A stretch of DNA of 64,000 bases from Cymbidium sinense (Eukaryota > Streptophyta > Magnoliopsida > Asparagales > Orchidaceae). Position 1 is the stretch's first letter. Each line of letters begins with the position of its first letter. Positions 49,631 through 61,025 of this stretch are shown here, piece after piece. Location: contig CM038215.1 in assembly GCA_021442155.1 (NCBI GenBank), positions 6,782,976 through 6,846,975 of the forward strand, written 5' to 3'. The notes beneath the pieces were generated by a model, which did no database searches, was not told where the DNA came from, and saw only the letters and a program-made list of their open reading frames with translations. Both the position numbers and the translations under genes were made by a program.

Positions 49631-50100
49631 TTAACAGAGAACAAATTCAGATTCAACATTTCTTCTTTTTGATTTCACCAACCAACACACAAAATTTTCT
49701 AAGACAAGCGATGACATAGATCAAAAATGAGCACACATAGAGTAAATCAAAAACCCTAGATAACTAGATTTATCTCTACTATAAAGACAAAGTTCCATAT
49801 GCAGCAGATCGGATCGGGGATTCATTAGTTTGTCTAGTTCCCATCAAAACCACCCTAGCCTCTCGAGTAGCAGTATCGACCATCATATCCCCAATCTCTC
49901 CCCTCCTCCACCACCATGTTCGTAACCTCCGTCAATCCACGTGCCTCCATAACCACCACCTCCATATCCACCAACACCACCAGATCACCCACCAGCACTA
50001 CGATAACTATCGCCTCCTCTTTCACCTCCACCTCTAGATCTGGACTGAGCCTAGTTGACAGTGATGTTCATGCCAACAAGGTTATGCCCATTCTTAGGGT
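49631..50100 (-). pseudogene. GR-RBP last exon + 3' UTR, copy 13
   Basis: Minus strand: NGHNLVGMNITVN*AQSRSRGGGE, with TAG for CAG, then a TGA and a shift later in the tail (SGGVGGYGGGGYGGTWIDGGYEHGGGGG). Its duplicate is copy 17. Here the tail T-run is 8 bases; in copy 17 it is 17. Confidence 0.8.
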
Positions 50101-51506
50101 TTAGGTTTAGTTTTAAGTTTATAGGGTGTTAGGGTTTAGGATTCTTTTTTAATTTATTTAGTTACTTTAGATTAGGTTTAGGGTTTAAGGTTTATGATTG
50201 AGAGCATAGGGTTTAGGGTTTAGGGTTTAGTTTTTTTTAAATTAAGAAAACTAGTAGGTTTAGGTTTATTTAATTTCTTTTTTATTTATTTTAGTTCATT
50301 TTATTTTTAATTTTTATTTATGTTTATTTTTTTATTTTTATTTAGTTTAGTTCATTTATTTTAGTTTTTTTATTTTAGTTTATATATTAGGTTTATGTTT
50401 ATTTTTTAGTTTAGTTTTATTTTAATTGAATTTTTTAAGTTTAAGGTTTATTTTTAATTTTCAGGTTTAGGTTTACATTTTATTTTAATTTTTTTAGGTT
50501 TAGGTTTTAGGTTTTTATTTTAGGTTTATTTTTAGGTTTTATTTTTTAGTTTAAGTTGAGGCTTATTTTTAGTTTATTTTATTTTATTTAGTTTGGGGTT
50601 TAGGTTTAGTTTATTTTAGGTTTAGGTTTAGGTTTTATTTATTTTAGTTTAGGTTTTGGTTTATTTTATTTTATTTATTTTAGGTTCAAGTTTTTTTTAG
50701 TTTTTGGTTTGTGTTTTTTTTATTTATTTTTAGGTTTTATTTTTTAGTTTATCTTTTGGTTTAGGTTTTTATTTAGTTTTTATTTTATTTTATTTTAGGT
50801 TTAATTTATTTTTATTTTTTGTTTATGTTTTATTTTATTTAGATTTTTTTATTTTTAAGTTTATTTTATTTTATTAGTTTAGTTTAGATTTTTATTTATA
50901 TTATTTTAGTTTAATTTCTATTTTTTATATTATTTTATTTTTAGGCTTAAGTTTAGGTTTAGGTTTAGGTTTAGGTTTTAATTTTATTTTATTCTTTTAT
51001 TTTATTTAGGTTTTAGTTTATTATTTTATTTATTTTTTAGGTTTTATTTAGTTTAGGTTTAGGTTTTGGGTTTTTATGGTTTAGGGTTTAGGGTTTAGGG
51101 TTTAGGGTGTAGGGTTTAGGGCTTTAGGATTTAAGGTTTACGGTTTAGGGTTGTAGGTTTAGGATTTGGGGTTTAGGGTTTAGGGTTTAGGGTTAGGGTT
51201 TTTTTTAAAAAATTATGTAAACTTGTAGGTTTAGAATTATTTAGTTTTTGTTATATTTATTTTACTTTATTTTTAATTTTACTTTTATTTAGGTTTTTAT
51301 TTTGTTTTTATTTTATTTTATTTTAGGTTTTTTTTAAGATTTAGTTTTTTATTTTGTTTAGGTATTTTATTTTTTAGTTTAATTTAGAACTCTTTTATTT
51401 ATTTTATTTTATTACAGTTTAGGTCATTTTATTTATTTTAATTGATGTATTATTTTGTTTAGGTTTTGGTTTTTAGCTTTTTATTATTAAGGGTTTAGGA
51501 TTTTTT
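50101..51506 (+). repeat. Telomere-like / T-rich satellite
   Basis: Telomere-like 50101-50230 and 51066-51205; T-rich 50231-51065 and 51206-51490, with anchors AAATTAAGAAAACTAG near 50239 and AAATTATGTAAACTTG near 51210. Ends at the duplication junction. Confidence 0.9.
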
Positions 51507-51940
51507 TTAATAGTGAAGAAATTTAAATTCAACATTTCTTCTTTTCGATTTCATTGACCAAGTAGCATACCAAGTTTTCTAAGATACAAGCGATGACATA
51601 CATAACAAATGAGCACGCATAGGGTAGATCAAATACCCTAGATAACTAGAATCATCTCTGCTATAAAGTCCCAGTTCCATAAGCAGTAGATCGGATCGAC
51701 CATTCTTCAGTTTCTCCAGTTCCCATCAAACCACCCTTGCCTCATGAGTAGCGAGATCCTCCATCATATCTCTAATCTATCCCTCTGCCACCACTACAGT
51801 TGTAACCTCTATCACTCCTTTTGCCTCCATAACCACCATCTCCATATCCACTAGCACATCAAAATCCTCCACCTGCAAATCTTGCTTCCATAACCACCAC
51901 CTTCATATCCACCATCATATCCACTAGCACTCCAGTAGGG
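51507..51940 (-). pseudogene. GR-RBP glycine-rich tail + 3' UTR, copy 14 (class B)
   Basis: Duplicate of copy 10 and relative of copy 8, with the same variant 5' start (NPxGSASGYDDGY-like on the minus strand) next to telomere-like DNA. Frame broken. It marks the start of unit 2. Confidence 0.75.
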
Positions 51941-54645
51941 TTAGGGTTTAGGGTATAGTTTTTAGGGCTTATGGTTTAGGATTTTTAGATTTTAGTGTTT
52001 AGGGTTTAGGGATAGCTTTGGGTTTAGGTTTAGTTTAAGGTTTAGAGTTTAGGGTTTTTAGGGTTTAGGGCATAGTTTAGGTTGGGTTTTTAGGGTTTAG
52101 GGGGTTTGGGTTTAGGGTTTAGGCTTTTATGGTTTGGGGTTGTTTAGGGTTTAGGGTTTAGAGTTTAAGGTTTAGGGTTTAGGGTTTAGGGTTTAGGGTT
52201 TTTAGGGTTTATGGTTAGGGTTTAGGGTTTAGGGTAATTTATTTTTAAAATTCCTTTTAAATTAAGTAAATTAGTTGGTTTTGGTTTATTTAGTTTAGTT
52301 TTTATTTATTTTAGTTTTTTTTTAATTTTTATATAGGTTCATTTCATATTTAATTTGGTTTATTTATTTTAAGCTTATTTATTTTAAGCTTATTTATTTT
52401 AGCGTAGGTTTTTAGTTTTAGTTTATTTTTAAGGTTTAGGTTTAGGTTTAGGTTTATTTTTTAGTTTAGTTTTATTTTTAGTTTACTTTTTAGGTTTAGG
52501 TTTTATTTTTTAATTTTAGGTTTAGGATTAGATTTTATTTTATTTTTAGGTTTAGGTTTTTGGTTTATTTTAGGTTTATTTTAGGTTTTCTTTTTTTTGT
52601 TTAGGTTAATTTTAGTTTATTTTATATTATTTAGGTTTTGTTTATTTTAGGTTTAGGTTTAGGTTTTATTTATTTTAGTTTTGCTTTATTTTATTTTTCT
52701 TATTTTATTTTTATTTTTGGTTTAGGTTTTTTTAGTGTAGGTTTATATTTTAGGCATAGTTTTTTTACATTTTTATTTTATTATATTTTAAGTTTAATTA
52801 AGTGTTTATTTTAGGTTTAGCTTTTATTTTATTTAGTTCTTTTAAGTTTTAGGTTTATTTTATTTTTTAGTTTAGTTTAGGTTTTTATTTATTTTATTTT
52901 AGTCTAGTTTTTTTATTCTATTTTATTTTTTGTTTTAGGTTTAGTTTTGGTTTTAGGTTTATCATTTAGTTTAGGTTTTTATTTTATTTTATTATTTTAT
53001 TATATTTAGGTTTAGTTCTCTTATTTATTTTTTTTAGGTTTTATTTAGTTTAGGTTTAGGTTTTTAGGTTTTCAGGGTTTAGGGTCTAGGATTTAGGGTT
53101 TAGGGTTTGGTATTTTAGGGTTTAGGTTTAGGGTTTAAGGTTCAGGGTTTAGGGTTATAGGTTTTAGGATTTAGGGTTTAGGGTTTAGGGTTTAGGGTTT
53201 AAGGTTTAGGGTTTAAGTTTAGGGTTTAGGTTTTAGGTTTAGGGTTTTGGGTTTTAGGTTAGGGTTTAGGGTTAGGTTTAGAACTTAGGTTTAAGGTACT
53301 TTAGGTTTTAGTTTAGGGTTTAGGTTTAACTTTATAGTTTAGAGTTTAGACTTAGTGTTTAGTTTAAGGTTTAGAGTTTAGTTTAGGTTTATATTTAGAG
53401 TTTAAGTTTAGATTTAAGATTTAAGTTTAAGTTTAGAGATTTAGGTTTAGTTTAGAGTTTAGAGTTTAAGTTTAGGTTTAAGTTTAAGTTTAGGTTTAAA
53501 TTTAAGTTTAAGTATAGTTTGTTTAAATTTAGAGTTTAAGTTTAGGTTTAGGTTTAGGAGTTAGGTTTAGAGATTAAGTTTAAGTTTAGGTTTAAGTTTA
53601 GTTTATTAAGTTTAAGTTTAGGGTTAAGTTTAGGTTTAGGGTTTAGTTTATGTTTAAATTTAAGTTTAGAGTTAGAGTTTAGTATTTAGGATTTAAGTTT
53701 AGATTTATTTTAAGTTTAAGTTTAGATTTAAGTTTAGGAGTTTAAGTTTAGGTTTAAGTTATTAAGTTTAGGTTTAGATTTAAACTTAGTTTAAGGTTTA
53801 ATTATTTAGGTTTAAGTTTAGTTTAAGTTTAAGGTTTAGTGTTTTAGGTTAAGTTTATAGTTAGTTTAAGTTTAAGGTTAAGGTTGTAGTGTTGGTTTAG
53901 GGTTTATGGTTTAAGGTTTAGAGTTTAAGGTTTAGGGTTTAGGTTTAGGGTTTAAATTTAGAGTTTAGGGTCTAGGGTTTAGGGTTTAGGATTTTGGTTT
54001 ATTGTTTAGGATTTTAGGGTTTATACTTTTAGGATTTATTGTTTAGGGTTTTATGGTTTATGTTTTTAAGGTTCAGGGTTAGGGGTTTTTAGGGTTTAGG
54101 GTTAGGGTTTAGGATTGTAGGATTAGGGTTTAGGGTTTAGGGTTTAGGATTTAGGGCTCATGGTTTTAAATTAAGTAAATGGGTAGGTTTAGGTTTATTT
54201 AGTTTGTTTTTTATTTATGTTAGTTTATTTAATTTTTTATTTTTATTTAGTTTTATTTTTTCATTTAGTTTAGTTTACTTATTTTAGTTTATGTTTATTA
54301 TTTTAGTTTATTTTTTCAGTTTAAGTTTAGGTTTAGGTATATTTTTTAGTTTAGTTTTATTTTTATTTTATTTTTTAAGTTTAGGTTTTTTTTTCAAGGT
54401 TTAGGTTTAGGTTTTTATTTTATTTTTTTAGGTTTAAGTTTTAGGTTTTTATTTTAGGTTTATTTTTATGTTTTATTTTTTAGCTTATGTTTAGGTTTTT
54501 TTTAGTTATTTTATTTTATTTAGTTTAGGGTTAAGGTTAAGGGTTTAGCATTTTAGGAATTAGTGTTTAGGGTTTACGATTGTAGGTTTAGGGTTTTGGG
54601 TTTAAGGTTCAAGTTTTAGTTTTCAGTTTAGGGTTTTTGGTTTTT
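51941..54645 (+). repeat. Satellite with a TTTAAG-rich patch
   Basis: Telomere-like, then T-rich (52255-53070), telomere-like to 53280, then 53280-53880 dominated by TTTAAGTTTAGG and TTTAGAGTTTAAG words in place of unit 1's GCCCAG-rich patch. Telomere-like and T-rich DNA then continues as in unit 1. Confidence 0.85.
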
Positions 54646-55080
54646 TTTAATAAAAAAATGAATTTTGATTCAATATTTCTTCTTTTCGATTTCATCAACC
54701 AAGTTTTCTAAGGCACAAGCGATGACATAGATAAAAAATGAGCACACATCGAGCAAATCCAAAGCCCTAGATAACTAGAACCATCTCTACTATAAAGACA
54801 CTGTTCCATAAGTAGCAGATCGGATCTGTGATTCTTCAGTTTCTCTAGTTCCCAATAGAACCACCCTGGCCTCTTGAGTAGCAGGATCCACCATCATATC
54901 CCTGATCTCTCCCTCCACCACTACCACGGTTGTAACCTCCGTCGCTCCTCCTGCCTCCATAACTACTAGCACCTCCAAATTCCCCACCACTATAATAATG
55001 CCTCACCATCCCCTCCACCACAGAACTAGGCAGAGCACGGTTGATGGTGATGTTCCTACCATTAGGTTTTGTTCATTCTT
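54646..55080 (-). pseudogene. GR-RBP last exon + 3' UTR, copy 15
   Basis: Duplicate of copy 11, with extra small deletions near its 5' end (about 54985-55025). These remove part of the glycine-rich start and shift the frame, so it is more decayed than its partner. Confidence 0.8.
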
Positions 55081-55455
55081 AAGTATTAGGTTTTCGTTTT
55101 AGGTTTGTGGGTTTTAATATTTTATTTTTAATTCATTTAGTTACTTTAGGTTTAGTTTAGGTTTAGGGTTTTAGGGTTTAGGGTTTAGGGTTCAGGATTT
55201 TAGGTTTTATGCTTTTAGGGTTTAGGGTTTAGGGTTAAGGTTTATTGTTTAGTATTTAGGGTTTAATGTTTAGGATTTTCAATTTTGGGTTAGTTTAAGG
55301 TTTAGGGTTTAGGGTTTTAGAGTTTTCAGTTTTTGTTTTTGGGTTTTATGTTTAGGGTTTAAGGTTTAGGATTTGGGATTAGGGTTTAGGGTTTACAGTT
55401 TAGGGCTTTAGGGTTTAGAGTTATTTAAGGTTTAGGGTTCAGGGTTTAGTGTATT
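55081..55455 (+). repeat. Telomere-like tract
   Basis: Matches 44357-44735 nearly base for base in its variant order, including the AATTTTGGGTTAG word. Non-coding. Confidence 0.9.
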
Positions 55456-56549
55456 TTTTTTGGAAAAGTTAGAATTTTATTACCATAAAAGGAAAATATA
55501 CAATGCCCTTAAAAGGGTTAAAGCTCTAAAATTCTACTGCTCTCTAAGCTACAAGAAATCTAGAGAGATAAACCCCTATCTAAGTACATTAGAAAAAGAA
55601 AAGAAAATAATAGAGAAAATACAATGTCTAAAAGGCACAATAGAAAAATATAGAGTAAGATAAACAAATCCTCAAAATAGTAAAAGGATGTGTCAGCAGC
55701 AGTTAATGATTCATTTGAAAAAGAAGGATAAGCAATATCCACAACAACGTCACTTGGGTTGACTTAGCAACGACCATTCCCTCTATAAAGTTCCAACTTG
55801 TAAAAAAAATTTACAAAACACTACAAAGGCAAAAGTCATAGCTAAAAATGATAAAGAGAGGAAAAGGAGAGAGCTTAGAAATAAAAGGCTCAAGCTCAGT
55901 TAGGATCATCTCAGGGCAATAATACATATGAGCATCAAACTTCATAAAGAAGGGTTAATCATATATAATGCTACCAACCGAGAAGATGGGTAACATCAAA
56001 GCCATCATAGGACATACACGATACAAGTAAACATCAAAACCCAGAGGCTAGATCCATCACCATTAAAAAAAGCAACTGACCAACAACCAGCTAGCACCCA
56101 AACCACCAAAAAAAACCACAACAGACTAATCACAATAACCTAGAGAAAGGTTAGAAAAAAGTCAGAACACCAACAATAGCCATTAACCAAATACCCATCT
56201 AAGCTTTAAACTAGGGAAAACTAAAACCAGCCATTAGCAAGCACCAGGCCAATGCCAATTAATTGAGAAATAGCCAACAAAACCAAGATTGGAGCCCTCA
56301 AGCCAAAGTCCCAATAATAAGTAGTCACCAAGCCAAACCAGGGTGAGCAACCACAAATGACTAAATAGCTCAAAAATGAAACCATCAACTGAAGGAAACA
56401 AAAGCTACAACCAGTGCAAATCAGTAAAAGAAAAAACAACCACACAAAAGGGGGCCAAAGTCAACCACCAACCAACAAAAACCAAAAAGTCCCATTCAAA
56501 ATGATAAACAAAGGTTCAGCCAAAATAGCAAAAGGCTCTAGCAAATTAT
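55456..56549 (-). mobile_element. 5'-truncated LINE 3' end (duplicate of 44736)
   Basis: Same edges and signature as 44736-45850, with several small deletions clustered at about 55850-56060. Inherited by duplication, not a separate insertion. Confidence 0.85.
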
Positions 56550-56591
56550 CAAGTTTAGGTTTTAGTTTAGGGTTTAGGGTTTTTAGTTTTT

Positions 56592-57077
56592 CTTTAATGG
56601 AGATTAAATTCAGGTTCAACATTTATTTTTTTATTTCATCAAACAAGTAACACAAAATTTTTTCTAAGGCACAAGTGGCAACATAAATCAAAATGAGCAT
56701 GAATAGAGTAAATCGAAACCCTAGATAACTAGAACTGTCTCTACTATAAAGTCACAATTCCATAACTAGTAGATCGGATCAGCCATTCTTCAGTTTCTCC
56801 AATTCCCCTTGAAACAACTTGGTCTCTTGAGTAGCGGGATCCACAATCATAACCCCGATCTCTCTCTCTGCCACCACCACAATTGTAACCTCTATCATTC
56901 CTCCTGTCTCCATAACCACCACTGCTCTGACCACCCCCTCCATATCCACTAGCACCTCCAGATCCCCCACAACCACTATGATAATTGCCACCTCTGCCTT
57001 TGCCTCCACCACCAAATCTAGACTGAGCCAAGTTGACGGTGATGTTCGTGCGGGCAAGGTTCTGCCCATTCTTAAGG
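56592..57077 (-). pseudogene. GR-RBP last exon + 3' UTR, copy 16 (late frameshift)
   Basis: Duplicate of the open copy 12. Open from the exon start through SRYSRDQVVS, where a small deletion near 56810 removes the SDGNWRN end and the frame runs on into the 3' UTR. The last defect is very young because copy 12 lacks it. Confidence 0.8.
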
Positions 57078-60000
57078 TTTAGGTTTAGGTTTCTATTTAT
57101 TAGGCTTTAGGGTTTAGTTTTATTTTTTTAATTCATTTAGTTACCTTAGTATTAGGTTTACGATTTTAGGTTTAGGGTTTAGGTTTATGGTTTAGGGTTT
57201 AGGGTTTAAGGTTTAGGGTTTTAGGGTTTCTGCTTTTAGGGTTTAGGGTTTAGGGTTAGGATTTCACATTTAAGGTTTTGAGTTTTTTAGGGTTTAGAGT
57301 TTAGGAATTAGTGATTAGGGTTTAAGGTTTTTTTTAATTAAGTAAACCGGTGGGTTTAGGTTTATTTGGTATATTTAGTTTATTTATTATTTATTTTGGT
57401 TTACTTTATTTTTTCTTTTTATTTAGATTAATTTTTTATTTTCATTTAGTTTAGGTTTTTTTACTTTAGTTTATTTTTTAGGTTTAGGTTTAGGTTACAT
57501 TTAGCTGAGTTTTATTTTTTATTATTTTTTTAAAGTTTAGGTTTTATTTTTTATTTTTAGGTTTAGGTTTAGGATTTTATTTTATTTTTTTAGGTTTAGG
57601 TTTTAGTATTTATTTTAGGTTTACTTTTTTGTTTTATTTTTTAGTTTAAGTTTAGGTTTATTTTTAGATTATTTTATTTTATTTAGATTAGGTTTAGGTT
57701 TAGGTTTAGTTTATTTAAGGTTTAGGTTTATTTTATTTTGTTTATGTCATTTTTATTTATGGATTAGGTTTTATTTTTAGTTTAGGGTTTACATTTTATT
57801 TTTTATTTATTTTTAGGTTTTACTTTGAGGTTTATTTATTTGGTTTAGGTTATTATTTAGTTTTATTTTATTTTATTTTAAGTTAATTTTATTTTATTTT
57901 AGTTTAATTTTATTTTATTTAGGTTTTATTTCTTTTTGTTTAGTCAAGGCTTTTATTTATTTTATTTTATTTTAGTTTTTATTTTTTTATTTTTTTTTCT
58001 TTTTAGGTTTAGGTTCAGGTTTAGGTTGTAGTTTATGTTTTTATGTTATTTTATTTTTTATTATATCTAGGTTTAGGTTTTTTTATTTATTTTATTTTTA
58101 GTTTTATCTAGTTTTATTTTTATTTATTTTTAGATTTATTTTTTAGGTTTATGTGTTTTCTCAATTTTTATTTTATTTTTTTAGGTTTATTTTAATTTTA
58201 TCTTACATTTAGTTTTTATTTTATTTATGTTTTTTATTTTTGGTTTATTTTATTTTGTAGTTTAATTTAGGTTTTTATTTATTTTATTTTTATTTAGTTT
58301 TTTATTTTTTATTATATTTCATTTTTAAGTTTATGTTTAGGTTTTAGTTTACTTTTTTATTTTATTTTATTTTATTTTGGTTTAGGTTTGTTTATTTATT
58401 TTATTTTTAGGTTTTAATTAGTTTAGGTTTAAGTTTTAGGTTTTTACAATTTAGGGTTTAGGGTTTAGTGTTTAGGGTTTGGCGCTTAGGGTTTAGGGTT
58501 TACGGTTTATGATTTAGGTTTGTAAGCTTTAGGGTTTAGGGTTTAGGGTTTAAGGTTTCGGGTTTAGGGTTTAGGGCTTAGGATTTAAGGTTTAGGCTTT
58601 AGGGATATAGGTTAGGGGTTTAGGGTTTAGGATTAGGGTTTTTTTAAAATTATTTTTTAAATTATGGTTTATGGTTTAGTGTTTTAGGTTTAGGGTTGTA
58701 GGTTTAGGGTTTAGGGTTTAGGGTTAGTTTTCGGGTTTAGGGTTTAGGGTTGCATGTTTAGGGTTAGTTTTAGGGTTTAGGGTTTCAGGGTAGGGTTTTC
58801 TTTTATTTTTTTAATTTTTTTGTTAATTAAGTGAACTGGAAGGTTTTACTTCATTTAGTTTATTATTTATTTATTTTATTTTATTTTATTTTTTATTTTG
58901 ATTTTATTTTAGTTTTATTTTATTTAGTTTAGTTTATTTAATTAAGGTTTATTTATTTTAGTTTAGGTTTTTTATTTTAGTTTATTTTTTAGGTTTAGGT
59001 TTAGTTTATGTTTATTTTTTTCTTTAGTTTTATTTTTATTTCATTTTTTAGGTTTAGGTTTTATTTTTTGTTTTTATGTTCAGGTTTAGGTTTTTATTTT
59101 ATTTTCTTAGGTTTAGCTTGTAGGTTTTCATTTTAGGTTTATTTTTAGGTTCTATTTTTTAGTTTAGGTTTAGGTTTATTTTTGGTTTATTATATTTTAT
59201 TTAGTTTAGGTTTAGGATTAGGTTTAGTTTATTTTAGGTTTAGGTTTAGGTTTTATTTATTTTAGTTTAGGATTTGGTTTATTTTATTCCTATTTTAGGT
59301 TTAGGTTTATTTTAGTTTAGGGTTTAGGTTTTATTTTTTATTTATTTTTAGGTTTTATTTTTTAGGTTTAGGTTTTTATTTAGTTTTTATTTTATTTTAT
59401 TATAAGTTTATTTCATTTTTATTTTAGCTTTAGTTTCTATTTTATTTAGGTTTTTTATTTTTTGTTTAGTTTAGGTTTTTATTTTTTTTACTTCATTTTA
59501 GGTTTTATTTTTTATTTTATTTTATTTTATTTTTGGGTTTAGGTTTAGGTTTAAGTTCTAGTTTATGTTTTTATTTTAATTTATTTTTTTATTATACTTA
59601 GGTTTAGGTTTTTTTAATTTTTATTTTAGGTTTTAGGTTTTTATTTTATGTTTATTTTTAGGTTTTATTTTTTTAATTTTAGTTTAAGTATATTTTTTGT
59701 TTATTTTCTTTTATTTAGTTTAGGGTTTAGGTTTAGTTTATTTTGGGTTTAAGTTTAGTTTTATTTATTTTAGTTTAGTTTATTTTAGTTTAGGTTTAGG
59801 TTTATTTTATTTTTATTTTAGGTTTATGTTTTTTTATTCTTGGGTTTAGGTTTTATTTTTATTTATTTTTAAGTTTTATTTTAGGTTTATTTTTTTAGGT
59901 TTAGGTTTTTCCTATTTTTATTTTAGTTTCTTCTAAGTTTATTATAGGTTTATTTTATTCTTATTTTAATTTAGGTTTTTATTTATTTCATTTAATTTAT

Positions 60001-60545
60001 TTTTATTAGTTTATTTTATTTATTTTTAGGTTTAGGTTTAGGTTTATTTATTTATTTTTATTTTTAGGTTTTATTTAGTTTAGGTTTAGGTTTTTAAGTT
60101 ATTAGGGTTTAGGGTTTATGGTTTTTTGTTTAGGGTTTATGGTTTAAGGGTTTAGGGTTTTAGAGTTTAGGGTTTAGTGTTAAAATTTAGGGTTTATGGT
60201 TTAGTGTTTAGGGTTTAGTGTTTGGGCTTTAGGGTTTATGGTTTAGGGTTTAGGGTTATTATAGGATTTAGGGTTGAAAGTTTAAGGTTTAGGCTTCAGT
60301 GTTTAGGGTTTTTAGTGTTTAAGGTTTAGGATTTATGGTTAGTTTAAGGTTTATGGTTTAGGGTTTTAGGTTTAGGGTTTGGGGTTTAGGGTTTAGGGCT
60401 TAGGGTTTAGGGTTTAGGGTTTAGGGTTTAGGGTTTGGGGTTTAGGTTTTAGGGTTTAGGGTTAAGGGATTAGAGTTTAGGATTTTAGGGTTTAAGGTTT
60501 AGGGTTTAGGGTTTATGGTTTAAGTTTTACATTTAAGGTTTCGGG
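57078..60545 (+). repeat. Alternating telomere-like / T-rich satellite (regular version)
   Basis: Partner of 46381-49630. Telomere-like 57078-57335, 58440-58810 and 60100-60545; T-rich 57336-58440 and 58811-60100, with anchors near 57340 and 58825. The telomere-like parts are regular here. Non-coding. Confidence 0.9.
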
Positions 60546-61025
60546 TTTTTTTTTTTTTTTTTAACAGAGAACAAATTCAGATTCAACATTTCTTCTTTTT
60601 GATTTCACCAACCAACACACAAAATTTTCTAAGATAAGCGATGACATAGATCAAAAATGAGCACACATAGAGTAAATCAAAAACCTTAGATAACTAGATT
60701 TATCTCTACTATAAAGACAAAGTTCCATATGCAGCAGATCGGATCGGGCATTCATTAGTTTGTCTAGTTCCCATCAAAACCACCCCAGCCTCTCAAGTAT
60801 TAGTATCACCATCTTATCCCCAATCTCTCCCCTCCTCCACCACCACGTTCGTAACCTCCGTCAATCCACGTGCCTCCATAACCACCACCTCCATATCCAC
60901 CAACACCACCAGATCACCCACCAGCACTACGATAACTATCGCCTCCTCTTTCACCTCCACCTCTAGATCTGCACTGAGCCTAGTTGACAGTGATGTTCAT
61001 TCCATCAAGGTTGTGCCCATTCTTA
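60546..61025 (-). pseudogene. GR-RBP last exon + 3' UTR, copy 17
   Basis: Duplicate of copy 13, sharing its TAG at the NQAQ position and its TGA. The tail has a 17-base T-run on the plus strand (60546-60562), the longest A-tail of any copy. Non-functional. Confidence 0.8.

Larger units (their letters stand above)
41111..51499 (+). repeat. Segmental duplication, unit 1 (about 10.4 kb)
   Basis: Unit 1 of a direct head-to-tail duplication. It begins at the T-run of GR-RBP copy 10 and ends at TTATTATTAAGGGTTTAGG just before copy 14. Unit 2 repeats the whole order: class B fragment, satellite, GR-RBP, LINE 3' end, GR-RBP, satellite, GR-RBP, satellite. The unique parts (GR-RBP, LINE) are nearly identical between units. 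Confidence 0.9.
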
